Position numbers and translations under genes: made by a program. The notes under the pieces were generated by a model. It was not told the DNA's origin, ran no database searches, and saw only the letters and a program-made list of their open reading frames with translations. DNA of 21,316 nt, taken from the NCBI GenBank assembly GCA_902493915.1, contig CABUQY010000029.1:1-21316 (forward strand), given 5' to 3'. The stretch is from an uncultured Collinsella sp. (GTDB lineage: Bacteria > Actinomycetota > Coriobacteriia > Coriobacteriales > Coriobacteriaceae). Positions 6,711 through 14,274 of this stretch are shown here, one piece after another. The stretch's first letter is position 1; every line of letters begins with the position of its first letter.

Positions 6711-8230
6711 TGGTCCCTCCTTCCCTGGTACATCGCCGCCTCGAGCACGTGGTCCTGCGTCACCTGCTCGCTCTCGGCGACATCTGCGATCGTGCGCGCA
6801 ATGCGAACAAGGCGCACGATGCCACGCCCTGTGAGATGCGTGCGCTTCGACAGGCCGAGCACACACTTCTCCGCCGCATCATCGAGCTCAAAGGTCGAAA
6901 CGACGCCGTCAATGGACCGAGTCTCGTCATCCTCGGCCTCGGCATCCGCATCGTCCATGCGGGATTCGCGCCAAGCGCGAAAGGCGCGACCGCGCACAAC
7001 GTAGTCACGTAACTCGGCCGACGACATGCCCTCCGCACCCTCGATAATCACTTGAGGGTCGGGACGGGTCACATCGATCATCATGTCGATACGGTCGGCC
7101 AAAGGACCGCGCAGTTTAGACCGATAGCGCTCGACCATCGCCGCCGAGCAGCGACACGGCACCTCGCGATCGCCCAAAAAGCCGCAGGGGCAGGGATTGC
7201 TCGCAGCCAGCAGCTGAAAGCGCGACGGGAAGGTAAAAGCCCCGTCGACGCGTACGATCCTCACGTAGCCGCGCTCGATGGGCTGACGCAGCGTCTGCAG
7301 CACGCCAGTGGGAAACTCGGCAAGCTCGTCCAAAAAGAGCGCGCCGCCATGAGCAAGGCTGATCTCACCCGGGTGCACCGGGCGCCCGCCGCCGATAAGG
7401 CCTGCGGTCGAAATACTGTGGTGGGGACTGCGGAAGGGGCGGTGCCCCGCCAACAAGCCATCAATGTTCTCACCCAAAACCGAATGGATGCACAGTGCCT
7501 CCTGCTGATCCTCAACGGAAAGCTCGGGCAGGATGCCGGTCATACGGCGTGCGAGCATCGTCTTGCCCGATCCCGGAGACCCGATCATGAGCAAGCCGAG
7601 TTCTCCTGCCGCCGCAAGCGCCATGCCGCGTTTAGCGACTTCCTGCCCCAGCACGTCTGCATAGTCGAGCTCGGGCTCAAAGGTCGCCTCGACACCCTCG
7701 GAATCCAAGTAGTGCCGTGCGGCATCGCCCATGCCATGAGCAAGCTGAGACAGATGGTCGATAAAGCCGCAATCTACGCCCGCGAGTGGCACATGCTGGT
7801 CGGACCTGCCGGCGATAAAAGACAGCCCCATGTCGCGAGCCAATAGCTGAAACGCCACCTCGCCCTTGACGGGAAGCACCGTACCGTCCAGACCAAGCTC
7901 ACCTGCGATAAGGCAGCGATCGAGGTTGTCACGGGGAATCTGCTCATCGGCCGCTAGAACCGCGATGGCGATGGGCAGGTCAAAGCCGCTACCGGTCTTG
8001 CGGATATCGCCGGGTGCCAGGTTAACGGTAATGCCCGAGCGCGGGATCTCGAACCCGGCGGAGCGCATCGCGCAGCGAATACGACCGCGTGACTCCATCA
8101 CCTCCATACTCGGAATGCCGAGCATCTGGATGCCCGGAACGCCACCGGCAAGCGAGACCTCGACCGTGACGTGAATCGCCTCGACGCCGCGGATGCAGGC
8201 CGCGTGAACGGCAAACGTCTCGAACGCCAT
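6707..8230 (-). CDS. yifB: YifB/ComM family Mg-chelatase-like AAA+ ATPase
   Basis: AAA+ protein of the ComM family; in competent species ComM is a helicase promoting branch migration during integration of transformed DNA. 507 residues, the normal size. Domain order: N-terminal Lon-protease-like S5 fold (about 20-150), AAA+ module with Walker A GSPGSGKT (217-224) and Walker B GGALFLDELAEF (295-306), and the Mg-chelatase-type C-terminal domain. The family cysteine cluster NPCPCGFLGD ... CRCS lies between. ATG 8230 shares one base with the yraN TGA; a GTG one codon upstream is possible. An open frame continues upstream to 8428 but overlaps yraN and lacks family sequence. The end overlaps dprA by 4 bases. 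Confidence 0.96.
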   Translation of the reverse strand: MAFETFAVHAACIRGVEAIHVTVEVSLAGGVPGIQMLGIPSMEVMESRGRIRCAMRSAGFEIPRSGITVNLAPGDIRKTGSGFDLPIAIAVLAADEQIPRDNLDRCLIAGELGLDGTVLPVKGEVAFQLLARDMGLSFIAGRSDQHVPLAGVDCGFIDHLSQLAHGMGDAARHYLDSEGVEATFEPELDYADVLGQEVAKRGMALAAAGELGLLMIGSPGSGKTMLARRMTGILPELSVEDQQEALCIHSVLGENIDGLLAGHRPFRSPHHSISTAGLIGGGRPVHPGEISLAHGGALFLDELAEFPTGVLQTLRQPIERGYVRIVRVDGAFTFPSRFQLLAASNPCPCGFLGDREVPCRCSAAMVERYRSKLRGPLADRIDMMIDVTRPDPQVIIEGAEGMSSAELRDYVVRGRAFRAWRESRMDDADAEAEDDETRSIDGVVSTFELDDAAEKCVLGLSKRTHLTGRGIVRLVRIARTIADVAESEQVTQDHVLEAAMYQGRRDQ

Positions 8231-8715
8231 CACGACACCTGCCAATCGAACGCGTTGTACTGATGCTCGATCTCGGCGATATGCCCGCCGCGGATGGTGA
8301 CACCCACAGCATCGAAGCGAATCGCCTTGAGCGGATAATGCTCCATGAGATAGCAACTTGCGATGCGGCGGTAGCGGCGTTGCTTTTGGGCGTCCACGGC
8401 CTCCTCGGGAAAGACCCGCGTGGTGCAATCCAGCGAAACGCGTCTGGTCTTGACCTCGGCCATCACCACGACATCGTCGAGCTCATCGAGCAGCACCAGA
8501 TCGGCCTCGCCCTCGGTGCAACGATAGCCCTGCTCCAGCAAGGTGTAGCCGCGCTCGTTAAAGTAGTCGATGGTGATCAGCTCGCCCAGCATGCCTAGCT
8601 CGCGGGGACTGAGTCCCTTGATAAACTCGGGCGTCATCGCCCCGGAGTCGAGCTCGCCGTTTTCCCAACGCTCCTTGAGCTGCTGCGTCTTGCTCTTTTT
8701 GCTTGCGGCACTCAT
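8230..8715 (-). CDS. YraN family (UPF0102) endonuclease-like protein
   Basis: 161-residue member of the YraN family, which has a restriction-endonuclease-like fold and conserved linkage to rnhB and yifB; its exact role is not settled. The core is recognisable by GELITIDYFNERGY (44-57), EADLVLL with Asp72, and AEVKTRR with Glu87 and Lys89, matching the D...ExK nuclease pattern. It carries a basic/charged N-terminal extension of about 40 residues (from MSAASKKSKTQQLKERW) not usual in the family. The ATG at 8715 has AAAGGAGA 4-5 bases upstream. First gene of the yraN-yifB-dprA-trmFO-xerC series, following the rnhB terminator, so a promoter is expected in 8716-8813, but no convincing hexamers are visible. 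Confidence 0.92.
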   Translation of the reverse strand: MSAASKKSKTQQLKERWENGELDSGAMTPEFIKGLSPRELGMLGELITIDYFNERGYTLLEQGYRCTEGEADLVLLDELDDVVVMAEVKTRRVSLDCTTRVFPEEAVDAQKQRRYRRIASCYLMEHYPLKAIRFDAVGVTIRGGHIAEIEHQYNAFDWQVS

Positions 8716-8813
8716 GGGGTCTCCTTTCCCGCACACTGCATTGCCCCGATGATGAGGGCACCTTTCATGCGGGTAAGTACCGGAAGCAAACCAAAAGCTG
8801 ACCAAATGCCGTC

Positions 8814-8855
8814 AAAAAACGGGCCGTACGCAACAATGGTGTTGCATACGGCCCG
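8814..8855 (-). terminator. Strong intrinsic terminator after rnhB
   Basis: 15-bp stem with one G-T wobble (8820-8834 with 8841-8855), 6-base loop, followed on the minus strand by six T (8814-8819). It lies about 50 bases after the rnhB stop and isolates rnhB from yraN. Confidence 0.93.
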
Positions 8856-8904
8856 CTACCAGCAGGTTTATAAAACCCCAGAGGTCCATGTCTCCACAAT
8901 TGGC

Positions 8905-9693
8905 CTAGAAAAGGCGCTCAGTCTGCAGAAAGTTTCCGCAAAAGCTCACGCGGTGCAGCGGACAAAGTCCATGTTTGCGAATGGCCTCGATGTGCTCGGG
9001 GCTCGCATAGCCCTTCGACTCGGCCAGATGGTACTCGGGATACTCGGCGTCGTACTCGACCATCATCTCGTCACGCGTGACCTTGGCCATGATGGACGCC
9101 GCGGCGATGCAGGCGATCTTGGCATCGCCCTTCACCACATCGCGCTCGTTAGGAACGGCGCCCAAGGGGTTGCCATCCATAAGCACGCAATCGGGCTCGA
9201 GCCCCGTATCGGCCACGGCGCCCGCAACGGCGGTACGGATAGCACGGGCCATGCCCATCTCATCGATATCCTTAGGCGCGATATGGCAAAAACCGATCGC
9301 CGTCGCCACCTCGGCAATCTTCACTGAGAGCAACTCGCGGCGCGCCGGCGTGAGCTTTTTGGAATCGTTGATGCCCCAGACGCGCGGCTCCATAGGAAGG
9401 CAGACAGCGCATACCGTCAAAGGACCGGCCACCGATCCGCGACCCACCTCGTCGACACCAACGACCACTCCATCGCCGCCAAGCTCATGCATAAGCTCGT
9501 ACATGTCATTGACGCGCTCGCGCTCGGCAAGCTCTTTGGCATGGCGTTTGAGGGCGCGTTCGCAAGCCTTGATCACCTGCTGGCGCGGGTCCTCGCGATA
9601 ATGCTCCACGAGGGCGGGAATCTCCTCAAACGTGGCGCTCGCCAACTCACCGGCAACCAGCGATGCCGAAACCGAGCTCGTCATGTTGGCCAT
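8905..9693 (-). CDS. rnhB: Ribonuclease HII
   Basis: Endonuclease that cuts RNA in RNA-DNA hybrids and removes single ribonucleotides misincorporated in DNA. 262 residues. The active-site carboxylates are visible: Asp81 and Glu82 in VGVDEVGRGSVAGPL, Asp173 in VLMDGNP and Asp190 in VKGDAKIACIAAASI; AKVTRD and HLAESKGYASPEH also match. About 70 residues precede the catalytic core, as in the longer Firmicutes-type enzymes. ATG 9693 follows AAGGAGGG by about 6 bases; an ATG six codons earlier overlaps that Shine-Dalgarno. The gene lies between two terminators, so transcription needs readthrough from rplS or an unseen promoter. Confidence 0.97.
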   Translation of the reverse strand: MANMTSSVSASLVAGELASATFEEIPALVEHYREDPRQQVIKACERALKRHAKELAERERVNDMYELMHELGGDGVVVGVDEVGRGSVAGPLTVCAVCLPMEPRVWGINDSKKLTPARRELLSVKIAEVATAIGFCHIAPKDIDEMGMARAIRTAVAGAVADTGLEPDCVLMDGNPLGAVPNERDVVKGDAKIACIAAASIMAKVTRDEMMVEYDAEYPEYHLAESKGYASPEHIEAIRKHGLCPLHRVSFCGNFLQTERLF

Positions 9694-9705
9694 ACCAGGC
9701 CCTCC

Positions 9706-9715
9706 TTGCATGCAA
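9706..9715. repeat. 10-bp perfect palindrome before rnhB
   Basis: TTGCATGCAA lies between the rplS terminator and the rnhB Shine-Dalgarno, about 12 bases before the ATG. Too short to be informative alone, but it sits where a control site would be. Confidence 0.3.
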
Positions 9716-9721
9716 ATCAGA

Positions 9722-9752
9722 TAAAAAGAAGGGCCACCCGAAGGTGACCCTT
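9722..9752 (-). terminator. Intrinsic terminator of rplS with UUCG tetraloop
   Basis: 10-bp stem with one G-T wobble (9729-9738 with 9743-9752), a TTCG loop on the minus strand, then C and five T. It lies about 35 bases after the rplS stop and only about 25 bases before the rnhB start. Confidence 0.92.
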
Positions 9753-9786
9753 GTGTCCAAACGAGTGGACAGACGCTGCGATCTTC

Positions 9787-10128
9787 TTAGCGCTTCTCGG
9801 GGATGCGAGCAGCCTTGCCCACCTTGTCGCGGAGGTAGTACAGCTTGGCGCGACGGACGCGACCATGACGAACGACCTCGAGCTTGGCGATCTTGGGGCT
9901 GTGAAGCGGGAAGGTACGCTCAACACCGACACCGAAGGACATCTTGCGGACGGTGAAGGTCTCGCGGGCACCGGCGCCGGCCATGCGGATGACGTCGCCC
10001 TGGAAGACCTGGATGCGCTCGCGGTCGCCTTCCTTAATGCGGTAGTGAACCTTGACGTTGTCGGCGACGCGAACCTGAGGAATGTCCTCGCGGATCTGCT
10101 GACGCTCGATTGCGCGGATGTAATCCAT
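9787..10128 (-). CDS. rplS: 50S ribosomal protein L19
   Basis: Large-subunit protein at the 30S-50S interface. 113 residues, normal length. Diagnostic segments are VRVADNVKVHYRIKEGDRER, IQVFQGDVI, TFTVRKMSFGVGVERTFPLH and GRVRRAKLYYLRDKVGKAARI. ATG 10128 follows AAGGA by about 7 bases; a TTG two codons upstream is less well placed. In many bacteria rplS follows trmD directly. Here it stands alone with its own predicted promoter, leader and UUCG terminator, separated from trmD by lepB, glyQS, PDRP and ppdK. Confidence 0.98.
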   Translation of the reverse strand: MDYIRAIERQQIREDIPQVRVADNVKVHYRIKEGDRERIQVFQGDVIRMAGAGARETFTVRKMSFGVGVERTFPLHSPKIAKLEVVRHGRVRRAKLYYLRDKVGKAARIPEKR

Positions 10129-10190
10129 GTGCAATTCCTTACTCTTCTAGAGGTGCCGTACCACCATGGCCGGCACGTAGTTGAACAAAC
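10129..10190 (-). promoter_or_regulatory. rplS 5' leader with hairpin
   Basis: From a start near 10191 the leader is about 60 bases. It contains a 6-bp stem GTGCCG/CGGCAC (10171-10176 with 10153-10158) closing a 12-base loop, about 20 bases before the Shine-Dalgarno. L19 leaders are known autoregulatory RNAs in Firmicutes; similarity to them was not tested. Confidence 0.35.
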
Positions 10191-10197
10191 GTATTCG

Positions 10198-10225
10198 AGT
10201 ATACACGCGCGGGTTTCTGCTGCAA
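10198..10225 (-). promoter_or_regulatory. Candidate rplS promoter
   Basis: -10 TATACT (10198-10203, 5 of 6 consensus bases) with a poor -35 TTGCAG (10220-10225) and a 16-base spacer. Lies after the ppdK terminator hairpin, where a new promoter is required. Confidence 0.5.
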
Positions 10226-10267
10226 GAACAATTTTTTACGCAGACAAAAAGACAAAACCCGCACATG

Positions 10268-10299
10268 ATAACCGCCCGTCTCACAAATGAGACGGGCGG
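10268..10299 (-). terminator. Terminator hairpin after ppdK
   Basis: Perfect 12-bp stem (CCGCCCGTCTCA with TGAGACGGGCGG, 10272-10283 and 10288-10299) and a 4-base loop, about 40 bases past the ppdK stop. The T tract that follows on the minus strand is short (TTATCAT), so release may be imperfect. Confidence 0.75.
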
Positions 10300-10338
10300 C
10301 ATGAAGGGGGGCTACACTAGGCGTCTACGCCCAAAACG

Positions 10339-13089
10339 TTAGGCGGGACGCTTGGCCTCGAGCTTGGCCTGGGCGGCAGCCAAGCGCGCGAGGGGCACGC
10401 GGTAGGGCGAGCAGGACACGTAGTCCACGTCGGCCACGTTAAACAGGCCCTTGATGGACTTGGGGTCGCCGCCGTGCTCACCGCACACGCCAAAGTGCAT
10501 GTCGGGGTTGGTGGCACGGCCCTTCTCGACGGCCATGCGTACCAGCTCGAGTACTGCCGTATCGATGGTCTCGAAGGGGTTGTCCTTCAGAATCTTCTTA
10601 TGCATGTACAGCGGGATGAACTTAGCCTCGGCGTCGTCACGCGAGAAACCGAAGGTCGTCTGGGTGAGGTCGTTGGTGCCAAAGCAGAAGAAGTCGGCAT
10701 GGTGGGCGATCTCGTCAGCGACCATGCAGGCGCGCGGCAGCTCGAGCATCGTGCCCACGGGAATATTGAGCTCGACGCCTTCTTCGACGGAAACCTCGGC
10801 GATCACGCGCTCGATGACCTCGCGGGTCTGGACATGCTCGGCCGTGATGGAAACGAGCGGAACCATGATCTCGGGGCGCGGATCGACGCCCTCCTTGATT
10901 AGGCGGGCAGCGGCCGTGGCGACGGCGCGAACCTGCATGAGCGGCAGATCGCTAAAGACGACGGACAGGCGAACGCCGCGCAGGCCGAGCATCGGGTTGG
11001 ACTCGATCATGCCGTCGATACGACGCAGGCGGGCGCGCAGGACGGCAAGCTCTTCCTCGCTGGCGCCGGCGGCTTCCTTCTTGGTGATGGCGACCTCGAG
11101 GTCGCGAGGATTATCCAGGAACTCATGAAGCGGCGGATCGAGCAGGCGGACGACCACATCGCGACCGGACATGGTCTTGAACATCGCCAGGAAGTCCTCG
11201 GTCTGAACCTTGAGCAGGTCGGCCAGGGTCTGCTGCTTCACGGCCTCATCGTCAGACAGGATAAAGCTCTGGATGATGTTCTTACGGTCGCCTAGGAACA
11301 TGTGCTCGGTGCGGCACAGGCCAATAGCCTCGGCGCCAAACTCGAGTGCGAGCTCGGCATCCTCGGGATTGTCGGCGTTGACGCGCACATGGTTGGCATG
11401 GCCACAGGTCTCGTCCAGACGAATCTCATCGGCCCAGGACAGGATAGTGTCCAGATCGCCGGTGAGCTCGGCCGAGACCAGATCAACGGCGCCGTCGACG
11501 ACGATACCCTGGGTACCGTCGATGGAAATGACATCGCCCTCGCGCAGCACGCGGTCGATGCCCTCGATACGCACGACCTTCTCGGCGGCGTCGATGTGGA
11601 AGCGCTCAACGCCGCAGACACAGGGCGTACCCATGCCGCGGGCGATAACGGCGGCATGGCTCGTCTTGCCACCGTGGCTGGTCAGGATGCCCTCGGCGGC
11701 GACCATGCCCTTCAGGTCGTCGGGGTTGGTCTCCCAACGAACCAGAATGACCTTGTGACCCTCGGCGGAACGCGCGACAGCGTCGTCGCTCGAGAACACG
11801 ACCTCGCCCACGGCGGCACCGGGGCTGGCATTAAGACCGCTGGCGAGAGCCTCGTACTTCTTGGAGGCGTCGAACTGCGGGTGAAGGAGCTGGTCGAGTT
11901 GCGCGGGATCGATGCGGCTCACGGCCTCTTCGCGGGTGATCAGGCCTTCCTCGACCATTTCGATGGCGATGCGCAGGGCGGCGGTGGCGGTGCGCTTGCC
12001 CACGCGGGTCTGGAGCATCCAGAGCTTGCCCTGCTCGATGGTAAACTCGATATCGCACATATCGCGGTAATGATCCTCGAGCGTCAGGAACACGCGCTCG
12101 AGCTCCTCACCTGCGGACTCGAGGCCCGGGGTGGTCTTGAGGTCGGCGATGGGCTCGGTGTTGCGGATACCGGCGACGACGTCCTCGCCCTGGGCATTAA
12201 CCAAAAAGTCACCGTAGAACTCCTTGGTGCCGTCGGCCGGATTACGCGTAAAGGCGACGCCTGTCGCAGAGGTCTCGCCCTTGTTGCCAAAGGCCATGGC
12301 CTGCACGTTGACGGCGGTGCCGAGCTCGTCGGAGATGCCGTGCTGCTTGCGATAGATGCAGGCGCGCTCGTTCATCCAGCTGCCAAAGACGGCCTGGATG
12401 GCAAGGCGCAGCTGGAGCTCCGGATCGTGTGGGAAGACGGGCTTGCCATCGGCGACCTCGAGCTCGGGATACAGGGCGGCATCGACGTTCTCGGAGAAGA
12501 TGCCCTTAAAGGTCTCGACGAGTTCCTGCAGGTCCTCGGCCGAAAGCTCGGAATCGACGCGAACGCCGGCGACCAGGCGGGCCTGGGTCAGGGCGTTCTC
12601 GAACAGGTCGGCATCGACACCCATGACGACGTTGGAGAACATCTGGATAAAGCGACGATAGCTATCCCAGGCAAAACGCGGGTTCTGCGTCCGCGCGATG
12701 AGGCCCTGGACGGAATCGTCATTGAGGCCCAAGTTGAGGACCGTGTCCATCATACCGGGCATGGAGAACGGAGCGCCCGAACGAACCGACACGAGCAGCG
12801 GATCGGAGGCGTCGCCGAGCTTCTTGCCGCAGCGGGCCTCGAGGTCCGCCTCGGCGGCAACGATCTCATCGAGTGCGCCCTCGGGCCACACGTTGCCGGC
12901 ACCGGAGTACTCGACGCAAGTCTGGCAGGTAATGGTAAAGCCACCGGGAACCGGCAGGCCGATACGGCTCATCTCGGCAAGGTTAGCGCCTTTGCCGCCA
13001 AGCACGAAGTTCATGGACTTGTCGCCCTCGGTGACACAGGTGCCCTGGGCGTCGGTTCCAAAACGGTAAACCCTCTTGCAATCGCTCAC
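10339..13089 (-). CDS. ppdK: Pyruvate, phosphate dikinase
   Basis: Cytosolic enzyme converting pyruvate, ATP and phosphate reversibly to PEP, AMP and pyrophosphate. 916 residues, normal length. N-terminal ATP-grasp region: FVLGGKGANLAEM (28-40), VPGGFTI, GMMDTVLNLGLND (112-124) and TGVAFTRNP. The central phosphohistidine domain has LTSHGGKTSHAAVIARG with catalytic His478, and Thr476 two residues before it, the position targeted by PDRP. The C-terminal PEP/pyruvate barrel has GLCRTEHMFL, FGTNDLTQTTFGFSRDD and the GVCGEHGGDP cysteine loop. The start is GTG at 13089, with AAGGGGA 6-7 bases upstream; an ATG seven codons earlier overlaps that Shine-Dalgarno. Its regulator is the gene just upstream, separated by a 296-base control region. 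Confidence 0.97.
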   Translation of the reverse strand: MSDCKRVYRFGTDAQGTCVTEGDKSMNFVLGGKGANLAEMSRIGLPVPGGFTITCQTCVEYSGAGNVWPEGALDEIVAAEADLEARCGKKLGDASDPLLVSVRSGAPFSMPGMMDTVLNLGLNDDSVQGLIARTQNPRFAWDSYRRFIQMFSNVVMGVDADLFENALTQARLVAGVRVDSELSAEDLQELVETFKGIFSENVDAALYPELEVADGKPVFPHDPELQLRLAIQAVFGSWMNERACIYRKQHGISDELGTAVNVQAMAFGNKGETSATGVAFTRNPADGTKEFYGDFLVNAQGEDVVAGIRNTEPIADLKTTPGLESAGEELERVFLTLEDHYRDMCDIEFTIEQGKLWMLQTRVGKRTATAALRIAIEMVEEGLITREEAVSRIDPAQLDQLLHPQFDASKKYEALASGLNASPGAAVGEVVFSSDDAVARSAEGHKVILVRWETNPDDLKGMVAAEGILTSHGGKTSHAAVIARGMGTPCVCGVERFHIDAAEKVVRIEGIDRVLREGDVISIDGTQGIVVDGAVDLVSAELTGDLDTILSWADEIRLDETCGHANHVRVNADNPEDAELALEFGAEAIGLCRTEHMFLGDRKNIIQSFILSDDEAVKQQTLADLLKVQTEDFLAMFKTMSGRDVVVRLLDPPLHEFLDNPRDLEVAITKKEAAGASEEELAVLRARLRRIDGMIESNPMLGLRGVRLSVVFSDLPLMQVRAVATAAARLIKEGVDPRPEIMVPLVSITAEHVQTREVIERVIAEVSVEEGVELNIPVGTMLELPRACMVADEIAHHADFFCFGTNDLTQTTFGFSRDDAEAKFIPLYMHKKILKDNPFETIDTAVLELVRMAVEKGRATNPDMHFGVCGEHGGDPKSIKGLFNVADVDYVSCSPYRVPLARLAAAQAKLEAKRPA

Positions 13090-13164
13090 GATACTTCCCC
13101 TTCCATGCACTAACGCGCACGACCGTGGTAACGAATCGACCCACCGGATGCGGGCCGTGAGGGA

Positions 13165-13170
13165 ACTATA
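13165..13170 (-). promoter_or_regulatory. Candidate -10 of ppdK
   Basis: TATAGT on the minus strand matches the -10 consensus at 5 of 6. No acceptable -35 lies 16-18 bases upstream. A start near 13158 would give a leader of about 70 bases and place the GGTAAA boxes at roughly -54 to -92. Confidence 0.35.
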
Positions 13171-13211
13171 CGGCGCGTTTTGGGCAGGCTTGAGCAGAGG
13201 ATGCGCGGTTT

Positions 13212-13250
13212 GGTAAACGTGCTAAAACTGGCGGTAAACGGTAGGTAAAG
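13212..13250. repeat. Phased GGTAAA boxes upstream of ppdK
   Basis: Plus-strand GGTAAACG at 13212-13219 and 13233-13240 and GGTAAAG at 13244-13250, so starts are 21 and 11 bases apart (two turns and one turn of the helix). A degenerate copy GCTAAAAC at 13221 falls between. Looks like a multi-site binding array on one face of the DNA. Confidence 0.5.
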
Positions 13251-13282
13251 GTGGTTACCTTATGAAGAGACCACTTCAATAA

Positions 13283-13303
13283 ACTTGCAGGTCAAATGCA
13301 AGT
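13283..13303. repeat. Inverted repeat ACTTGCA-N7-TGCAAGT
   Basis: Perfect 7-bp arms (13283-13289 and 13297-13303) around a 7-base spacer in the low-GC gap before ppdK. No T run follows on either strand, so it fits a dimeric regulator site better than a terminator. Confidence 0.5.
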
Positions 13304-13385
13304 AATTTGCTAAATCGCTTTACCATTATCGTGCATTATTTTTAGTTAGTCTTTTTAGACGGGGCTTTTTAGCTACCCCAATAAG

Positions 13386-14261
13386 CTAGCTTTGTTGGGC
13401 TCGACGGGCGGCGCGGCGGGCGCGGGCTTCTTGGATTTCCTCCAAGTGGCTGATGATCTCGGAGGCGCTCTCCTCGATGCCCTTGCCGTCGGTACGTACC
13501 ACAAAGCAGCCTAGGCGCTTCATGAGCGCACGGGCTTCCTCGAGCTCGCTGTGCACGCTCTCGGGCTCGGCATAGGAGCCGGCAACGGCACGAGCGTAGT
13601 CATCGCCCAAGCGGCTATCGCGAATTTCAGAAATCACATCGACGGTCGAAATCAGGCCGAACAGGCGCATCGGGTCAACCTCGTAAATCGACTTCGGCGG
13701 CTCCATGCCATGGGCCAACGGAACATTGGCAACCTTGTAGCCCTGATAAGCCAGATACATCGACAGCGGCGTCTTGGACGTGCGCGATACGCCCAGCAGC
13801 ACGATATCGGCACCCGACAAATCGTCGCAACCGCGCCCGTCATCGTGCTCAACGAAATATTCCATGGCCTCGATACGATGGAAATAGCGGTCATCGGTCC
13901 TGTGAATCACGCCCGCGACGCCTTTGGGCGGCACACCGATGAGCGACGATAGCACGGCGAGCGTCGGACCGATCAGGTCGACCGAACGGATATGCAGCAT
14001 GCCCAGGTAATCGAGCACGCGGGCGCGAAGCGCCGGATCGACAATGGTGTGAAACACGGCAATATCGCGATGGTCGGCATCGACGCGCGGGCCCACAAAC
14101 GACTCCACCTGCTCCACCGAGGTCACCTTGGGCAGGCGCAACAAACGAAAAGCCCCTTCATCAAATTGCCCGGACGCCGCAAGCACCACCTCACAAGCGG
14201 TATCGCCGAGCGAGTCGGAGATAACGATAACGGTGGGACGAGCGGTGACCGGGCAATCTAT
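13386..14261 (-). CDS. PPDK regulatory protein: ADP-dependent kinase / Pi-dependent pyrophosphorylase (DUF299); apparent AUA start
   Basis: Bifunctional enzyme of the DUF299 family that switches PPDK off by phosphorylating a Thr near the catalytic His and on again by phosphorolysis. Family motifs: GVIHRTDDRYFHRIEAMEYF and the P-loop GVSRTSKTPLSMYLA followed by GYKVANVPL. The first canonical start in frame is GTG 14189 (267 residues), but the conserved family N-terminus lies before it (TVIVISDSLGDTACEVV, compare SDSTGETAE). In-frame sequence is closed by TAA at 14280-14282, and no ATG, GTG or TTG occurs between. An ATA at 14261 lies 6 bases after AAAGGAG and gives 291 residues, so it is annotated as the start. 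Immediate neighbour of ppdK, its substrate, and 34 bases after glyS. Confidence 0.92.
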   Translation of the reverse strand: MDCPVTARPTVIVISDSLGDTACEVVLAASGQFDEGAFRLLRLPKVTSVEQVESFVGPRVDADHRDIAVFHTIVDPALRARVLDYLGMLHIRSVDLIGPTLAVLSSLIGVPPKGVAGVIHRTDDRYFHRIEAMEYFVEHDDGRGCDDLSGADIVLLGVSRTSKTPLSMYLAYQGYKVANVPLAHGMEPPKSIYEVDPMRLFGLISTVDVISEIRDSRLGDDYARAVAGSYAEPESVHSELEEARALMKRLGCFVVRTDGKGIEESASEIISHLEEIQEARARRAARRAQQS

Positions 14262-14274
14262 GCGGGGCTCCTTT

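Larger units (their letters stand above)
13090..13385 (-). promoter_or_regulatory. Regulatory gap between PDRP and ppdK
   Basis: 296 bases without a gene, clearly richer in A+T than its surroundings in 13261-13380. Contents in the transcribed direction: three CTAAAAA copies after the PDRP stop (13339-13372), a near-palindrome GGTAAA-GCGA-TTTAGC (13310-13325), and an inverted repeat ACTTGCA-7-TGCAAGT (13283-13303). Then GGTAAA boxes on the plus strand (13212-13250) and a -10-like TATAGT (13165-13170) with no good -35. This pattern suggests an activator-dependent ppdK promoter; the regulator is unknown. Confidence 0.5.

Noticed and set aside
6711..6866. Longer dprA beginning inside yifB
   Set aside because: Arg/Cys/His-rich overlap sequence without similarity to DprA; ATG 6710 has a Shine-Dalgarno and an ATGA overlap.
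8231..8428. Longer yifB starting upstream of 8230
   Set aside because: The extra residues overlap yraN in another frame and resemble nothing in the family; the ATG at the yraN stop fits well.
11302..13113. Plus-strand open frame of about 600 codons antisense to ppdK
   Set aside because: Same shadow effect of GC-rich codon periodicity; the minus strand encodes an unambiguous PPDK.
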